Assembly: GCA_030427205.1 (NCBI GenBank)
Contig: JAUHXC010000009.1
Span: 186,001-250,000 of the forward strand
DNA from: a bacterium
GTDB taxonomy: Bacteria > Myxococcota_A > Bradymonadia > UBA7976 > UBA1532
Direction of reading: 5' to 3'
Length of the DNA stretch: 64,000 nucleotides
Shown here: in pieces, positions 46,301 to 54,439 of the stretch
Numbering within the stretch: the first letter of the stretch is position 1
Layout: each line of letters starts with the position of its first letter
Translations under genes and position numbers: made by a program
Notes under the pieces: model-generated
Database searches by the model: none
What the model saw: the letters and a program-made list of their open reading frames with translations, nothing else
Told to the model about the DNA's origin: nothing

Positions 46301-48334
46301 CGTGGCGTGGCCATCGCGGTGGACCTGTCCCGAGCAACCCCCGAATATGGTCACCGCGGGGATGAGGTCGCCACGGTCGCTCTCGACAGCGCGCGCGGAT
46401 TGCTCTACGCCGCCCATTGGTCGGGCGCCTTGGTGGTATGGGATGTTGAAACGGGGCGGGTGGTCGGTGTGGGGATGGGGGTCGCGCGGCCGATCGGAAT
46501 GCTGGTGAGCGATGACGGTAGATGGCTGTTCGTCGTCGGCCGCCACAGTCAGGCGTGTGTGATGGATGCTGTTGCGCTGACAGTGGTGTCGGCGTTCGAT
46601 CTGCCGCGTGGCTGCGAGCGTGTCTCCGCGATGGCCATCGGTCCGAATGGGGGGGCCGTTGCGCTTGCTCTGGACGATGCGCAGGTTGCGGTCTGGCAGC
46701 TGGGCGATGCGTGTCGACGCTCACTGCATACGGTCGATATTGAAACGATCACCAGCATTGCATTCGATTCGACGGAGGACCACCTCGTCGCCGCTAGCGA
46801 TACAGGGCGATTGAAGACCCTTCGTCTCAACAACGGTTGGTATGCCGATGAACATCTGATGGGAATGCGTGGCCTCGTACTCTCGTCCGATGCGCGGTTC
46901 GTAGCTGGCCACATGAGCGAGGTGGCAATCGTCATCGAGCGGGAGACTCGTGCGACGATCGGCGAGTGGCCGGCCCTGGTCGAGGCCCGCTTCGACGCGC
47001 TCGCTCGCGACGGCTCGGTGGCTTTGCTGGTGCGCGGGTCCCGAGAGAGCGTTGTGTGCGATGCCGGTAGCGGCGCTCTAGCGTTGTCGCTCGCGAGCGA
47101 CTACAACCTGTCCACGATCCCCGGACGACAGCATGCACTTGGTGACGGGCCCACACTCGCATGCGCGATGGGCGATGGCGGGCTGGCCTACGCACGGCCT
47201 GACGGGGTTGCCTTCCTCGACGCCGGCCGTCGGGGCATCGCGCAGATCGCCCTCTCACCGGATCTGACCGAGGTGGCATGGTCGACGACAGCGGGCGCCA
47301 TCGTGCGCTGCCGCCTGCGCGGCGAGCGCCGACCGGCCGTGGACTTCTCTGGCTTTCGGAATGGAGGGGTGGTGGTCTTCTCGGCGCCCGGCGTCTTGTA
47401 CGCGAGCGACGCAAATGCTGGGATCCGGTGCGATGTGGCTCAAGACCTTGAACGGAGCCCGACCCTTCGGAGGGGGGCTGTGGACCCGCACCGCCGACCC
47501 CATCGCATGGCCGTCGACCGGGAGAGGCTGCGTCTGGTACTCCTCTCGGCGGACGGCGTCGGTGTGGTCTGGTCGCTCGCCTCGGGCGAGAGAGTGCACA
47601 CCGACGCAGAGGCAGCGTCCTTCGCGCTGGGTGAACTCAGCCGCGATGGCTCGGCCTTCGGCTCGGCCAGTCTCCTCACTCAGTTCGACCGCGGCAAGGC
47701 ATGTCGCATCACCCGACGGCCGACGCTCCCTGGCGCGTCGGCCCCACGAAGCTGGTCACTGCGCGAGCAAGTCACTGCGCTCGCCATCGACGCGACCGAC
47801 GCCGTCGCTGGCCTCTGGAACGGCCACCTGACCGCCCTGATCGACGCCGAAGACGACCCGATCTGGACCGTGTCGGCCCACCCCACCGAGATCACCTGCA
47901 TCGACCTCGACCCCTCAGCGCCGCGCATCGCCTCCGCCGCCGCCGACGGATCCCTGCGCCTCACCGACCGGGTGACCGGCGCGCTCATCTGGCAGACCAC
48001 CGCCCACCTCGGCGCGGTCGCCTGCCTCACCATCAGCGACGACGGCACCCGCATCGCCACCGGCGGCCACGACGGCCTCGTGCGCCTGTGGAACACCGCC
48101 GACGGCGCCCTGCTCGGCACGCTGCTCGCCACCAGCGAATGCTCGGCCATCATCGCGCCCGACGGCACCTTCCGCGCCTGGGGCGACGTCTCGCACGACA
48201 TCTGGTTCTCGGCGGGCCAGGTCCGCTACTCGGTGGAAGACATCGAGCGCGTCAGCGGCCGCTCGCTGCGCATCCCCGACGACGGCACGCCGTTCCCATG
48301 GGGCAGGGGACCCGAGCCGGCCTGGCTGGCGTGA
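43328..48334 (+). CDS. STAND NTPase: degenerate phosphoesterase, NACHT, pentapeptide repeats, WD40
   Basis: 1668 aa, ATG with GGAGAG 4 nt upstream, no signal peptide. Residues ~5-250 align by motif with calcineurin-like phosphoesterases, but the metal ligands are replaced: HLSDLRF for SDxHF (Arg15), AGNLTEHG for GDLTEHG (Asn57), VPGPRDVN for VPGNHDVN (93-97). The NACHT-type NTPase has Walker A GSFGTGKT (495-502) and Walker B FFFDGFDE (569-576), followed by VVVTCRTEHF, the sensor Arg region. A winged-helix-like and helical segment leads to pentapeptide repeats (~905-980; LRNADLRGANLAGVDLSGMD). WD40-like blades fill ~1000-1660, the last two being clearest (ITCIDLDPSAPRIASAAADG, GGHDGLVRLWN). 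This order, effector, NACHT, sensor repeats, is typical of STAND conflict or death switches. It probably senses a ligand through WD40 and oligomerises. The stop lies 15 bp from the convergent DUF697 gene. Confidence 0.85.
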   Translation: MAREQITILHLSDLRFCKGHRFGEPIDKAEADDWEGLVDRMDLERVGAFDLITIAGNLTEHGRASEFRMVRAFLDAIMERLGLGPQRVLVVPGPRDVNLALCEGYFASCAGHEIEPRPPYWPKWGPYEQFFCGLYQAVPTYTFLPDQPWSLFRIADLGLRVAGLNATLAVSHLAPDGVREFGQAQLQAGAGFLTARSTVRVVLSATDLAEARASLVDPPTRRPPDPSGPSDAADGCSYHGVAWLSAETPPRDAGSWASVVRLQSHGIYSIDLSGDQRTPAGSDRLRWSYHVGEIHGLGSMYAPYRRRWHTRSDASGEPAISPLLGWVLEAAERREVGSSVTMVADASFPYVRVTRVRGGGYEHVPVGVFEHGIERVSLDAFDRAVLQPYRDADPNLRACAVARRLPVDLSILEHARRLRVELHSLTTWRQLIDFEPFVHAQTKRLQTDRLYPSKIYVTQRMRDGLSADEPEVPDALAAVESWLGDAHSRFMLVLGSFGTGKTFLLHELARRMGERWSPGDPIPLFIELRHLEKSHEVSDLVLQQYFRVVGDGFSADAFDFMLEKGRLVFFFDGFDELVLRLTYERAAHHLSTLMQAARGHAKVVVTCRTEHFLTERDIEQATANTLGEAPLLERLKSQRGLRFARLMPFREPEIRRFLVNQLGEDAARDRFDLIRGVKDLLGLSANPRMLSQIAQMPADRLRAAAARTGEATAADLYEQLIQWWLENEVARKEPTRGAVAALGSSACRAAVVRLALRLWRQTEPTVGLEELESEVKSVLRQLAEQRRGTSPQADEAAHQVGSGTLLVRDEHARFRFVHLSVQEYLVARHIADAFADGEPMPVALDHDVCSGLMLQFLEDLVSADALTGWVTRILWDLPKAGVCGPALENALSLLDREVVDVERPLELAGQDLRGRPGLRDLDLRNADLRGANLAGVDLSGMDLSGANLAGADFSRARLVQARLHGGVLTDADFTRAAMLGVGLSDEQVESIRGVAIAVDLSRATPEYGHRGDEVATVALDSARGLLYAAHWSGALVVWDVETGRVVGVGMGVARPIGMLVSDDGRWLFVVGRHSQACVMDAVALTVVSAFDLPRGCERVSAMAIGPNGGAVALALDDAQVAVWQLGDACRRSLHTVDIETITSIAFDSTEDHLVAASDTGRLKTLRLNNGWYADEHLMGMRGLVLSSDARFVAGHMSEVAIVIERETRATIGEWPALVEARFDALARDGSVALLVRGSRESVVCDAGSGALALSLASDYNLSTIPGRQHALGDGPTLACAMGDGGLAYARPDGVAFLDAGRRGIAQIALSPDLTEVAWSTTAGAIVRCRLRGERRPAVDFSGFRNGGVVVFSAPGVLYASDANAGIRCDVAQDLERSPTLRRGAVDPHRRPHRMAVDRERLRLVLLSADGVGVVWSLASGERVHTDAEAASFALGELSRDGSAFGSASLLTQFDRGKACRITRRPTLPGASAPRSWSLREQVTALAIDATDAVAGLWNGHLTALIDAEDDPIWTVSAHPTEITCIDLDPSAPRIASAAADGSLRLTDRVTGALIWQTTAHLGAVACLTISDDGTRIATGGHDGLVRLWNTADGALLGTLLATSECSAIIAPDGTFRAWGDVSHDIWFSAGQVRYSVEDIERVSGRSLRIPDDGTPFPWGRGPEPAWLA

Positions 48335-48349
48335 TCGACCTCGCGCAGC

Positions 48350-48829
48350 TCATGGCTTCAGCGGCCCCTCGACGGGGCCGTCGCGCTCGACCGGCCCCCG
48401 CGCGAGCAGCCGCGCGTAGTGCTCACGCACCTTCTCCGGATCGAAGGTCAGCAGCGTGCCGCCCGACGCGAAGTGCTGGCCGAAGAGCTTGCCCACCGCC
48501 CAGGTGCTCGCCGCGCCCATGGCGCCGGTGGTGGCGATGCCGGCGAACCAGCCGACCGCAGGGATTGCCCGGGCCACCGTCGCGCCGGTCATCGCCGAGA
48601 GGCTGCCGCCCACCAGCGAGGTCAGGATCGAGCGCGCCCGCTCGGCCTCGAAGGGCACGCCATACACCCCCGCCAGCCGGTGGATGAGCTTGAGCTGCAC
48701 CGCGAAGATGAGCCCCGCGTCGACCAGCGGCAGGGGCAGCAGCGCGGGGACCACCGCGCCCATCGCGTAGCGCTGCACGATGCGCTCGGCCTCGACGGCG
48801 GGCGCTCCCAGTTCAGACGGCGCGCTCAA
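48350..48829 (-). CDS. DUF697 / YcjF-like membrane protein
   Basis: 159 aa. Start taken at TTG 48829, whose TTGA overlaps the stop of the MACPF gene. The conserved segment AERIVQRYAMGAVVPALLPLPLVD begins upstream of the first internal ATG, so the ATG at residue 23 is too late. Family features: ALLPLPLVDAGLIFAVQLKLI (first hydrophobic helix), YGVPFEAERARSILTSLVGG, AIPAVGWFAGIATTGAMGAASTWAVGKLF (glycine-rich membrane hairpin) and HFASGGTLLTFDPEKVREHY. DUF697 proteins are inner-membrane proteins of uncertain function, often next to GTPases. Here it closes the protease-MACPF operon and could anchor or gate the pore protein at the membrane (inference). Confidence 0.75.
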   Translation of the reverse strand: MSAPSELGAPAVEAERIVQRYAMGAVVPALLPLPLVDAGLIFAVQLKLIHRLAGVYGVPFEAERARSILTSLVGGSLSAMTGATVARAIPAVGWFAGIATTGAMGAASTWAVGKLFGQHFASGGTLLTFDPEKVREHYARLLARGPVERDGPVEGPLKP

Positions 48830-50343
48830 TCGAAGAACCTCCAGTCTTCGACGTAGCGGCCCACCAGGAACCGCGGGTAGCCCGGGTCGACCCGGCAGCT
48901 GACCATGTCGAAGCGCACGTACTGATCGCCGACGAAGAAGTAGACCTTGCCGTTGCCCCAGTAGATGGCGGCGTCGAGGCGGTCGTAATGCAGCCCCGGC
49001 CAGCGCTCGGGCACCGACTGCGGGTAGCCGGCATCGGCCCGGCCGGCGGCGAGGTCGAAGCGCACGTAGCGCTGCCCGCAGAAGAAGTAGGCGGTGCGCG
49101 CATCGGTCGACACCGCCGCGTCGATGCGATCGAAGTCGACCCCGGGCCAGGCGTCGGCGATGGCCCGCGGGTAGCCGTCGAGCACGCTGCCGGTGCGCGG
49201 ATCGAACGCGAGGACCTTGTCGCGGCGGAAGAGGTGCAGCACCGGCGGCGCGCCGTCGCGGCCGCCCGAGACGAACGCGGCGTCGGCCCGCTCGAAGCCG
49301 GTGCCGGCCAGCGCGGGCCAGCGGGTGGCGATGGGCTGCGCCGGCGTGCTGCGCCCCGCCGCGAGCTCGTAGGTGAAGTGATCGTCGCCGCGCAGGAACC
49401 AGATGCGGCCGTCGTAGTGAAAGACCGACGCGACCGGCGCGAAGGTATAGGCCTCGTGATACGCCGTCTGCAGCGCCGCCGCCGCCGCGCCGTCTTCGAG
49501 CACCGTCCAGATGCCCTGCACCTCGACGTCGATGACCTGCGGGTTGCTCTTCACCGTGGCCAGCCAGGCGTTGTAGCGCGCCTCGTCGAGCGAGCTCATC
49601 GCCGCGAGGGCCAGCTCGTCGCCGCCCTTGCCGAGCACGGTGCAGCTCGAGTTCGAGACCACCTTCTCCCGGGTCGAGGCCAGATCGCTCGACGCCGAGC
49701 CGCCGTAGCTCGTGCTCAGCGCCGCCTGGATCTGGCTCTTGTCGACGCCGGCGGCCTTGGCGACGCTGAAGACGAGGTTGGCCTGCCCGCCGACCCACGC
49801 CCGGCGCACGACGTGGGTGCCGAAGCGCTCGAAGAAGCGGTCGTAGGCCCGCCGATGCGTCGGCGAGAAGGGGGTCGGCACCGGCAGGTCGAAGGTCTCG
49901 GCGGGGATGCGGGTCAGATCGGGCACATAGACCGCCCACAGCGGCACGCACGAGCCGCGCACCGCGTAGTACGACTCCTCCTCGCTGCGCACCTCGGAGA
50001 GCTGGCCGGCGTTGACGTCGACGTTGACCGGGCCGGTGCCCGCCGTCAGTCGGGTATCGACGCTCATGCGCTCGTCGAAGCGGCCCCACGACTCCTCGAT
50101 GATGACCTGATTGAGCGCCCGCCGGCCGGGCATCGGCGGGCTGTCGTTGACCGCGTAGCCCCGCGGCACGCGGTAGGTCTCGCCGGTCTCGCGCGAGGTG
50201 TAGGTGCGCCAGCCGGCGCGGGGCACGAGCACCGGCCGCAGGCTGTAGGCCTGACGCGGCCGCAGGTGCACCCCGCGCCCGACCACGTCGAGGCCCACCA
50301 GCGGGGCGACGTCGCCGGCGCGCAGGCGTTCGGTCTCACTCAT
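48826..50343 (-). CDS. MACPF pore-forming domain fused to hemopexin repeats
   Basis: 505 aa, ATG 50343; the first 8 nt overlap the protease gene. The MACPF domain (~70-295) shows the family signature YDRFFERFGTHVVRRAWVGG (167-186), the helical CH1/CH2-like segments around it, and the closing GGDELALAAMSSLDEARYNAW and NPQVIDVEVQGIWTVLED. Four hemopexin blades follow at ~300-495, with DAAFVSG, YFFCGQRYVRFD and YFFVGDQYVRFD motifs. Hemopexin repeats form a four-bladed binding propeller. No signal peptide or lipobox is visible, so the protein should remain inside the cell unless released by lysis or an unusual route. That suits self-directed or post-lysis membrane attack. MACPF proteins oligomerise into large pores; whether this one does is untested. 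Confidence 0.9.
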   Translation of the reverse strand: MSETERLRAGDVAPLVGLDVVGRGVHLRPRQAYSLRPVLVPRAGWRTYTSRETGETYRVPRGYAVNDSPPMPGRRALNQVIIEESWGRFDERMSVDTRLTAGTGPVNVDVNAGQLSEVRSEEESYYAVRGSCVPLWAVYVPDLTRIPAETFDLPVPTPFSPTHRRAYDRFFERFGTHVVRRAWVGGQANLVFSVAKAAGVDKSQIQAALSTSYGGSASSDLASTREKVVSNSSCTVLGKGGDELALAAMSSLDEARYNAWLATVKSNPQVIDVEVQGIWTVLEDGAAAAALQTAYHEAYTFAPVASVFHYDGRIWFLRGDDHFTYELAAGRSTPAQPIATRWPALAGTGFERADAAFVSGGRDGAPPVLHLFRRDKVLAFDPRTGSVLDGYPRAIADAWPGVDFDRIDAAVSTDARTAYFFCGQRYVRFDLAAGRADAGYPQSVPERWPGLHYDRLDAAIYWGNGKVYFFVGDQYVRFDMVSCRVDPGYPRFLVGRYVEDWRFFD

Positions 50344-51736
50344 CGCTGGTCTCCCTGTATCGCGAGAGGCTGTCGGCGCGGTCGGCGGAGATACGATAGC
50401 GCGCCAGCAGCTCGGCGGTCTCGGCCGCGACCGCGTCGGCGTCGAAGACGGCCATGCCGCCGCCGTTGGTCTCGATGCGCACCCGCCCGCGGGCGCCGTC
50501 GAGCAGCGCGGCGAGGTGGGGCAGATCGCGCGGCACGACGCCGTCGACGCTGGCGATGACCCGATCGGCGAAGCGGGCGTAGCCCTGGTTGAGCCGGTGG
50601 GCGAGCACCTTCGAGATGACCAGCGCCTCGTGCCGCTCGGCGCTGCGCATGGCGCGGGCGTAGAGCAGCACCATCTCGCGCGGCGCCTCGCGCAGCTTGT
50701 TCCAGGTCTGCAGGTAGTCGAGCCCCAGCGGCTGGATGACCAGCCCGCCGTAGATCAGCCAGTCGGGCACGACGTCGTGGCGATCCCGCGGCACCAGCGA
50801 GGCGTCGGGGGCCAGCGTCAGCTCGGCGGTGAAGCGCTCGCCGTCGCGCAAGACCTCGAGGCTGATGCCATCGCCCACGTGCGCCCGGCTCAAGGCGACG
50901 CCCAGGCCGGTGCGCAGGCCGCCGTCCCAGGTGATGGTGCCGTTGGCCGCGATGGCGTGGCCGTCGATGCGCAGCAGCACGTCGTCGACCTGCAGGTGGC
51001 CCGCCGCGGAGCCCTCGTGACCGATCTCGACCACCCGCACGCCCTCGACGCCGTCGGGCATGCCCAGCGCGGCGCGCAGCGTCGGGTTCTCGGTCGTCTG
51101 CAGCCGGATGCCCAGCGCCGGCGCGTCGGTCGGGCGCCCCTGCTCGACGGCGTCGAGGAAGCGCCGCACGAGCACGCTGGGCACGAGATAGCCGATGCCG
51201 TCGGCGTCGCGCCGCTTCTGAAACGCGATGCCCACCAGCCGCCCGCGGCCGTCGTAGGCCGGCCCGCCGCTGTTGCCGGGGTTGATCGCCGCGTCGACGG
51301 TGATGGCCAGCAGGCGCCGATGGGAGTGGGTGTAGTTGCTCAGCTCGATGCGTGAGACGACGCCCTCGGTGTACGAGACCTCTTCGCCGCCGACGGGGAA
51401 GCCGACGACGACCACCTCGTCCCGCCGCTTGGGCAGCTCGCCCAGGGTCGCGGGGTGGGTGGCCTCGGCGAAGGTCGGATCGTCGATCGCCAGCAGCGCC
51501 AGATCGCAGTCGTGGGCCGTCGCCACCACCCGGGCGACGAACTTGCGCGGGTGGGTCGCCGTCTGCACCTGCACGAAGGTGGCGTCGGCGACGACGTGGG
51601 CCCCGGTCAGGATGCGCCCGTCGGCGAGCACTACGCCCGAGCCGGTGCTCGACGTCGGGCTCTGCATTTGCCACGGGCAGTCGTAGTCGGGGCGCTGGAC
51701 GGTGGCGAGCACGCGCACCACCTGCTGCGGCGTCAT
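50336..51736 (-). CDS. HtrA/Deg-like trypsin-fold protease with PDZ domain, apparently cytoplasmic
   Basis: 466 aa. ATG 51736 with GGAGAATCCG upstream; the longer reading from 51805 adds an Ala/Arg-rich leader without ribosome site. The S1C catalytic triad is complete: His47 in LTGAHVVAD, Asp78 in HDCDLALLAI, Ser156 in NPGNSGGP. A PDZ-like domain spans ~205-300 (LGIRLQTTENPTLRAALGM, GHLQVDDVLLRIDG), and a second PDZ-like or accessory region fills ~320-440 (PDWLIYGGLVIQPL, VIASVDGVVP), as in plant-type Deg proteases. No signal peptide, unlike periplasmic DegP. The gene leads an operon in which stop and start codons overlap with MACPF-hemopexin and DUF697. Proteolytic activation of the pore protein is the obvious hypothesis. 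Confidence 0.85.
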   Translation of the reverse strand: MTPQQVVRVLATVQRPDYDCPWQMQSPTSSTGSGVVLADGRILTGAHVVADATFVQVQTATHPRKFVARVVATAHDCDLALLAIDDPTFAEATHPATLGELPKRRDEVVVVGFPVGGEEVSYTEGVVSRIELSNYTHSHRRLLAITVDAAINPGNSGGPAYDGRGRLVGIAFQKRRDADGIGYLVPSVLVRRFLDAVEQGRPTDAPALGIRLQTTENPTLRAALGMPDGVEGVRVVEIGHEGSAAGHLQVDDVLLRIDGHAIAANGTITWDGGLRTGLGVALSRAHVGDGISLEVLRDGERFTAELTLAPDASLVPRDRHDVVPDWLIYGGLVIQPLGLDYLQTWNKLREAPREMVLLYARAMRSAERHEALVISKVLAHRLNQGYARFADRVIASVDGVVPRDLPHLAALLDGARGRVRIETNGGGMAVFDADAVAAETAELLARYRISADRADSLSRYRETSDE

Positions 51737-52015
51737 CGGATTCTCCGGTCGATTCGCGGCAGATCGAGGGTCGCCCGCCCGCGCGGCGGACGCAAGCCCT
51801 GCCATGCCCTAAAGTAGAGGCGACGAGCCGGGCGGCTTCGACGGCTCTCTGGTGTATATGTATCGGATATCCTCCGAACAGATCGCGGGGCTTCGTGCGT
51901 CTCCGGTGCGATACTCGGTTGATGTACTTACGGTGTTAGCCAGAAGAGTTGATGCATTGCCCCGCGCGATTCGCTAAGCTCGATCGCGAGAGGGGAGAAT
52001 TGGCGTGCCTGTACG
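51737..52015. promoter_or_regulatory. Divergent intergenic region between protease operon and kinase cassette
   Basis: 279 bp, noticeably less GC-rich than its surroundings, with an AT-rich pocket GTGTATATGTATCGGATATC near 51852-51871. It must hold the promoters of both the protease-MACPF-DUF697 operon (minus) and the kinase cassette (plus). I find no convincing -35/-10 pair. A GGGGAGAAT at about 51992-52000 looks like a ribosome site but is 15 nt or more from the kinase ATG. Confidence 0.5.
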
Positions 52016-53554
52016 ATGATCATGCTGTCGTCCTATCTTACGCTGGCTTCGAGTCGGCTTGACGGACACATGGTTCGATGCCACGCTGCGCTCAGATCAA
52101 CCATCGGGTATCGACGTATCGTGCTTCTGGCATCACACTACGCAATCGGTCAGATCCTCGACGGCAAGTACGAGATCGTCGGCTTGCTCGGGCGGGGTGG
52201 TTTCGGCTCCGTCTATCTCGCCCTACAACTGCCAGTGGGGCGCAAGGTCGCCGTCAAGGTGATCAACGCATCCCGGGCAGACGATCCCCAGGTCGCCGAA
52301 CGCTTCTTTCGCGAGGCGCGGGTGCTCGCCCTGCTGACCGACCCGGCGACCGTGACGCTGCACGACTATGGAGAGACCGAGGGCGGTCTTCTGTATATGG
52401 TGCAAGAATACGTCGAAGGGCCCACTCTGAAGGCATACCTGCGCGAGCGGGGGCAGCTGCCGCCCGACGAGGCCGCCGCCATCCTCCTGCAGCTGCTGCA
52501 CGCTCTCGAAGACGCGCACGCCCACGGCGTCGTGCACCGGGACATCAAGCCGGGCAATGTGATCCTGACCGTCTGCCGACGCGGCACCCGATGCGCGAAG
52601 CTGCTCGATTTTGGCATCGCACACATCGCTGGTCAGATGCGGTTGACCTTTTCCGGTGGCATCGTGGGATCACCGTCGTATATCTCCCCCGAACAGATCG
52701 GCCGGAGAGAGGTCGGCCCCGCGGCCGATCTGTACGCCCTCGGCGTGGTCTTCTACGAGATGCTCGCCGGCCGACGGCCCTTCGACGCGCCGGACATGCT
52801 CGCCCGCCTCAAGCAGCATGTGACCGAACGTCCACCGCCATTGCCCGACAGCGTACCGCGGGCGCTCGCGGCGATCGTCGCCCGCGCGATGCAGAAGAAG
52901 CCGTCCGCTCGCCACGCCGACGCGGCGGCGATGCGGCGGGCCATCGACGATTGGCTGGCCGACGCGCGGGGCAGCGCCACCGACGCCTTCGTCGTGCCCG
53001 GCGCCGAGCACGCACCATGGAGCGATGGGGCCGAGGCGGACGAGGTGGGGCGAGGCCGAGCGCCGCTGCTGGTCGTCGCCGTCATCGCGCTGGGCGCCGT
53101 GGGGTGGGTGCTCGCCGAGCGCGGCGCGGCCCCGCTCGACCGAGGGGCGACGGAGCCGGAGGCAGCCGGCGCGTCAGCCCAGGCGCGCCAGACGGCGCTG
53201 CCAGCGCTCGATGATTCGATGGCCATCGCCTTCCTGGACGCGGAGCAGGTGGACGCCGGACGGGCCGACGCCGGGCTGGCCGACGCCGGGCTGCAGGCGG
53301 GCCCGGCCGACGTCGGGCCGCCTGACGCTGCGGCCGTGGCGGCTGCGCCGGTCCTCGCACGGCCGCGGGTCGTGACCGAACCATCCGAAGCGCGCTTGCG
53401 CCGACGGGTCACCCGCTGGATCGAGCGCTGCGAGTGCGGGCAGGCCGAGCGCGACCTCGTGCGCCTCCGCCGGGTCTCGGCGTCCGCCGCTCGCGATCTG
53501 GAATCACGATTCACCGCGCAGTGCATGCGCGCCGGGCGGGGGTGCAAGCGATGA
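52016..53554 (+). CDS. Transmembrane Ser/Thr protein kinase (Pkn type)
   Basis: Up to 512 aa. Start uncertain: ATG 52016 is given, but GTG 52121 would begin just before the kinase fold (YAIGQILDGKYEIV), a usual family length, and the stretch between has intergenic-like composition. Kinase domain ~52-315: GRGGFGSVY (59-67), Lys81, HRDIKPGN (174-181), DFG (198-200), SPEQ activation segment. One membrane helix at ~350-366 (LLVVAVIALGAVGWVL). The outside part is an Ala/Asp/Gly linker followed by a ~55-residue helical domain with CEC and Cys-x6-Cys at the very end. The same tail closes the truncated gene at 1-438. The kinase is intact, so phosphorylation of cytoplasmic targets in response to an envelope signal is expected. 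Its stop overlaps the next start (ATGA). Confidence 0.85.
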   Translation: MIMLSSYLTLASSRLDGHMVRCHAALRSTIGYRRIVLLASHYAIGQILDGKYEIVGLLGRGGFGSVYLALQLPVGRKVAVKVINASRADDPQVAERFFREARVLALLTDPATVTLHDYGETEGGLLYMVQEYVEGPTLKAYLRERGQLPPDEAAAILLQLLHALEDAHAHGVVHRDIKPGNVILTVCRRGTRCAKLLDFGIAHIAGQMRLTFSGGIVGSPSYISPEQIGRREVGPAADLYALGVVFYEMLAGRRPFDAPDMLARLKQHVTERPPPLPDSVPRALAAIVARAMQKKPSARHADAAAMRRAIDDWLADARGSATDAFVVPGAEHAPWSDGAEADEVGRGRAPLLVVAVIALGAVGWVLAERGAAPLDRGATEPEAAGASAQARQTALPALDDSMAIAFLDAEQVDAGRADAGLADAGLQAGPADVGPPDAAAVAAAPVLARPRVVTEPSEARLRRRVTRWIERCECGQAERDLVRLRRVSASAARDLESRFTAQCMRAGRGCKR

Positions 53555-54432
53555 GTGTCAGGCGGCTGGTCGTCTTCGGCTCGGTGATGTGTGGTGTGGC
53601 GACCCCGCATCTGGCGCGTGCTGCTCAGTGCATCTCACTCGCCGAAGTCGACGCCTTGCGCGCGCCGACCGTCGAGCTGCTCGACCTGTTGCGCTCGCGC
53701 CTCGCGACCGCCCGGTGCCAGAGCAACCTGCTGCTGCTCTACAACGTCGCCGAGGGCACCTACATCCTCACCCGGGCGCCCGCCGCGGCCGAGGCGGATT
53801 CGCCCGCGACGTCGTGCGACGCGCGGGATGCCTATGCGCGCTACCTCGAGGTCGAGACCGACGCCAGCGAGCGTCGACGGGGTGAAGCACGCCTCGCCGA
53901 GCTGCAGCCGGCTTGTGAAGCGATCGACCGGCTCGACGACGCGGCGACGCCGCCGCCGATCGCCCGAGATCTGCCCGCCCCGTCGCCCGAGCCCGCCGCC
54001 GGGTTCGTGGCGCCGGCGGCGCCGTTGCTCGAAGGGACGATCCCTCTGACAGGTGAGGCGCCTCTGCTGGCCGAGCCGGGCTCGATGACGCTGGCATTGG
54101 TCCTCAGCGGCACGGCCGCCGCGCTGGTCGCAGGCGGAGCGGTCGCCATCGGCTACGGACATGGCGAGAGCCGGGAGGCCGACGAGATCGTCGACAACGT
54201 CGATTGCAGCGGTCCGGCCGAGATCTGTCGCGCTCAGCGCAAGGCCTACGACGCACACGTCGCGGCGGCCTATCGAGACTATTGGATCGGCGGCGGCTTG
54301 CTCGCCGCTGGCGCTGGCGTGGCGGTCTGGGCCGCCATCGAGTGGAGCCGCTCCGGGGCAGAGGCCGCGACCTCCGCCGCGCCGGTCGCCGCGCCGGACT
54401 ACCTCGGCTTCGTCGTCCGGCATGGGTTCTGA
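53551..54432 (+). CDS. Two-helix envelope protein of the kinase cassette
   Basis: 293 aa. ATG overlaps the kinase stop by 4 nt. Signal peptide (residues 1-25, HLARAA). Residues ~26-135 form a helical, Cys-containing, TPR-like domain (CISLAEVDALRAPTVELLDLL, NLLLLYNVAEGTYIL, YARYLEV). A Pro-rich linker follows, then two membrane helices at ~180-205 and ~245-265, with a ~45-residue loop between them carrying DEIVDNVDCSG and two cysteines. The same helix-loop-helix end occurs in 519-1415, which also follows a kinase tail; the PEGA domain of that paralogue is not evident here. It may relay or modulate signals between periplasm and kinase. Eight nt separate it from the next gene. Confidence 0.7.
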   Translation: MSVRRLVVFGSVMCGVATPHLARAAQCISLAEVDALRAPTVELLDLLRSRLATARCQSNLLLLYNVAEGTYILTRAPAAAEADSPATSCDARDAYARYLEVETDASERRRGEARLAELQPACEAIDRLDDAATPPPIARDLPAPSPEPAAGFVAPAAPLLEGTIPLTGEAPLLAEPGSMTLALVLSGTAAALVAGGAVAIGYGHGESREADEIVDNVDCSGPAEICRAQRKAYDAHVAAAYRDYWIGGGLLAAGAGVAVWAAIEWSRSGAEAATSAAPVAAPDYLGFVVRHGF

Positions 54433-54439
54433 GGCCGCT

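Noticed and set aside
51737..51805. Longer N-terminus of the HtrA-like protease starting at 51805
   Set aside because: The extra residues (Ala/Arg/Pro-rich) do not form a signal peptide and no ribosome site precedes them, whereas GGAGAATCCG lies just before the ATG at 51736.
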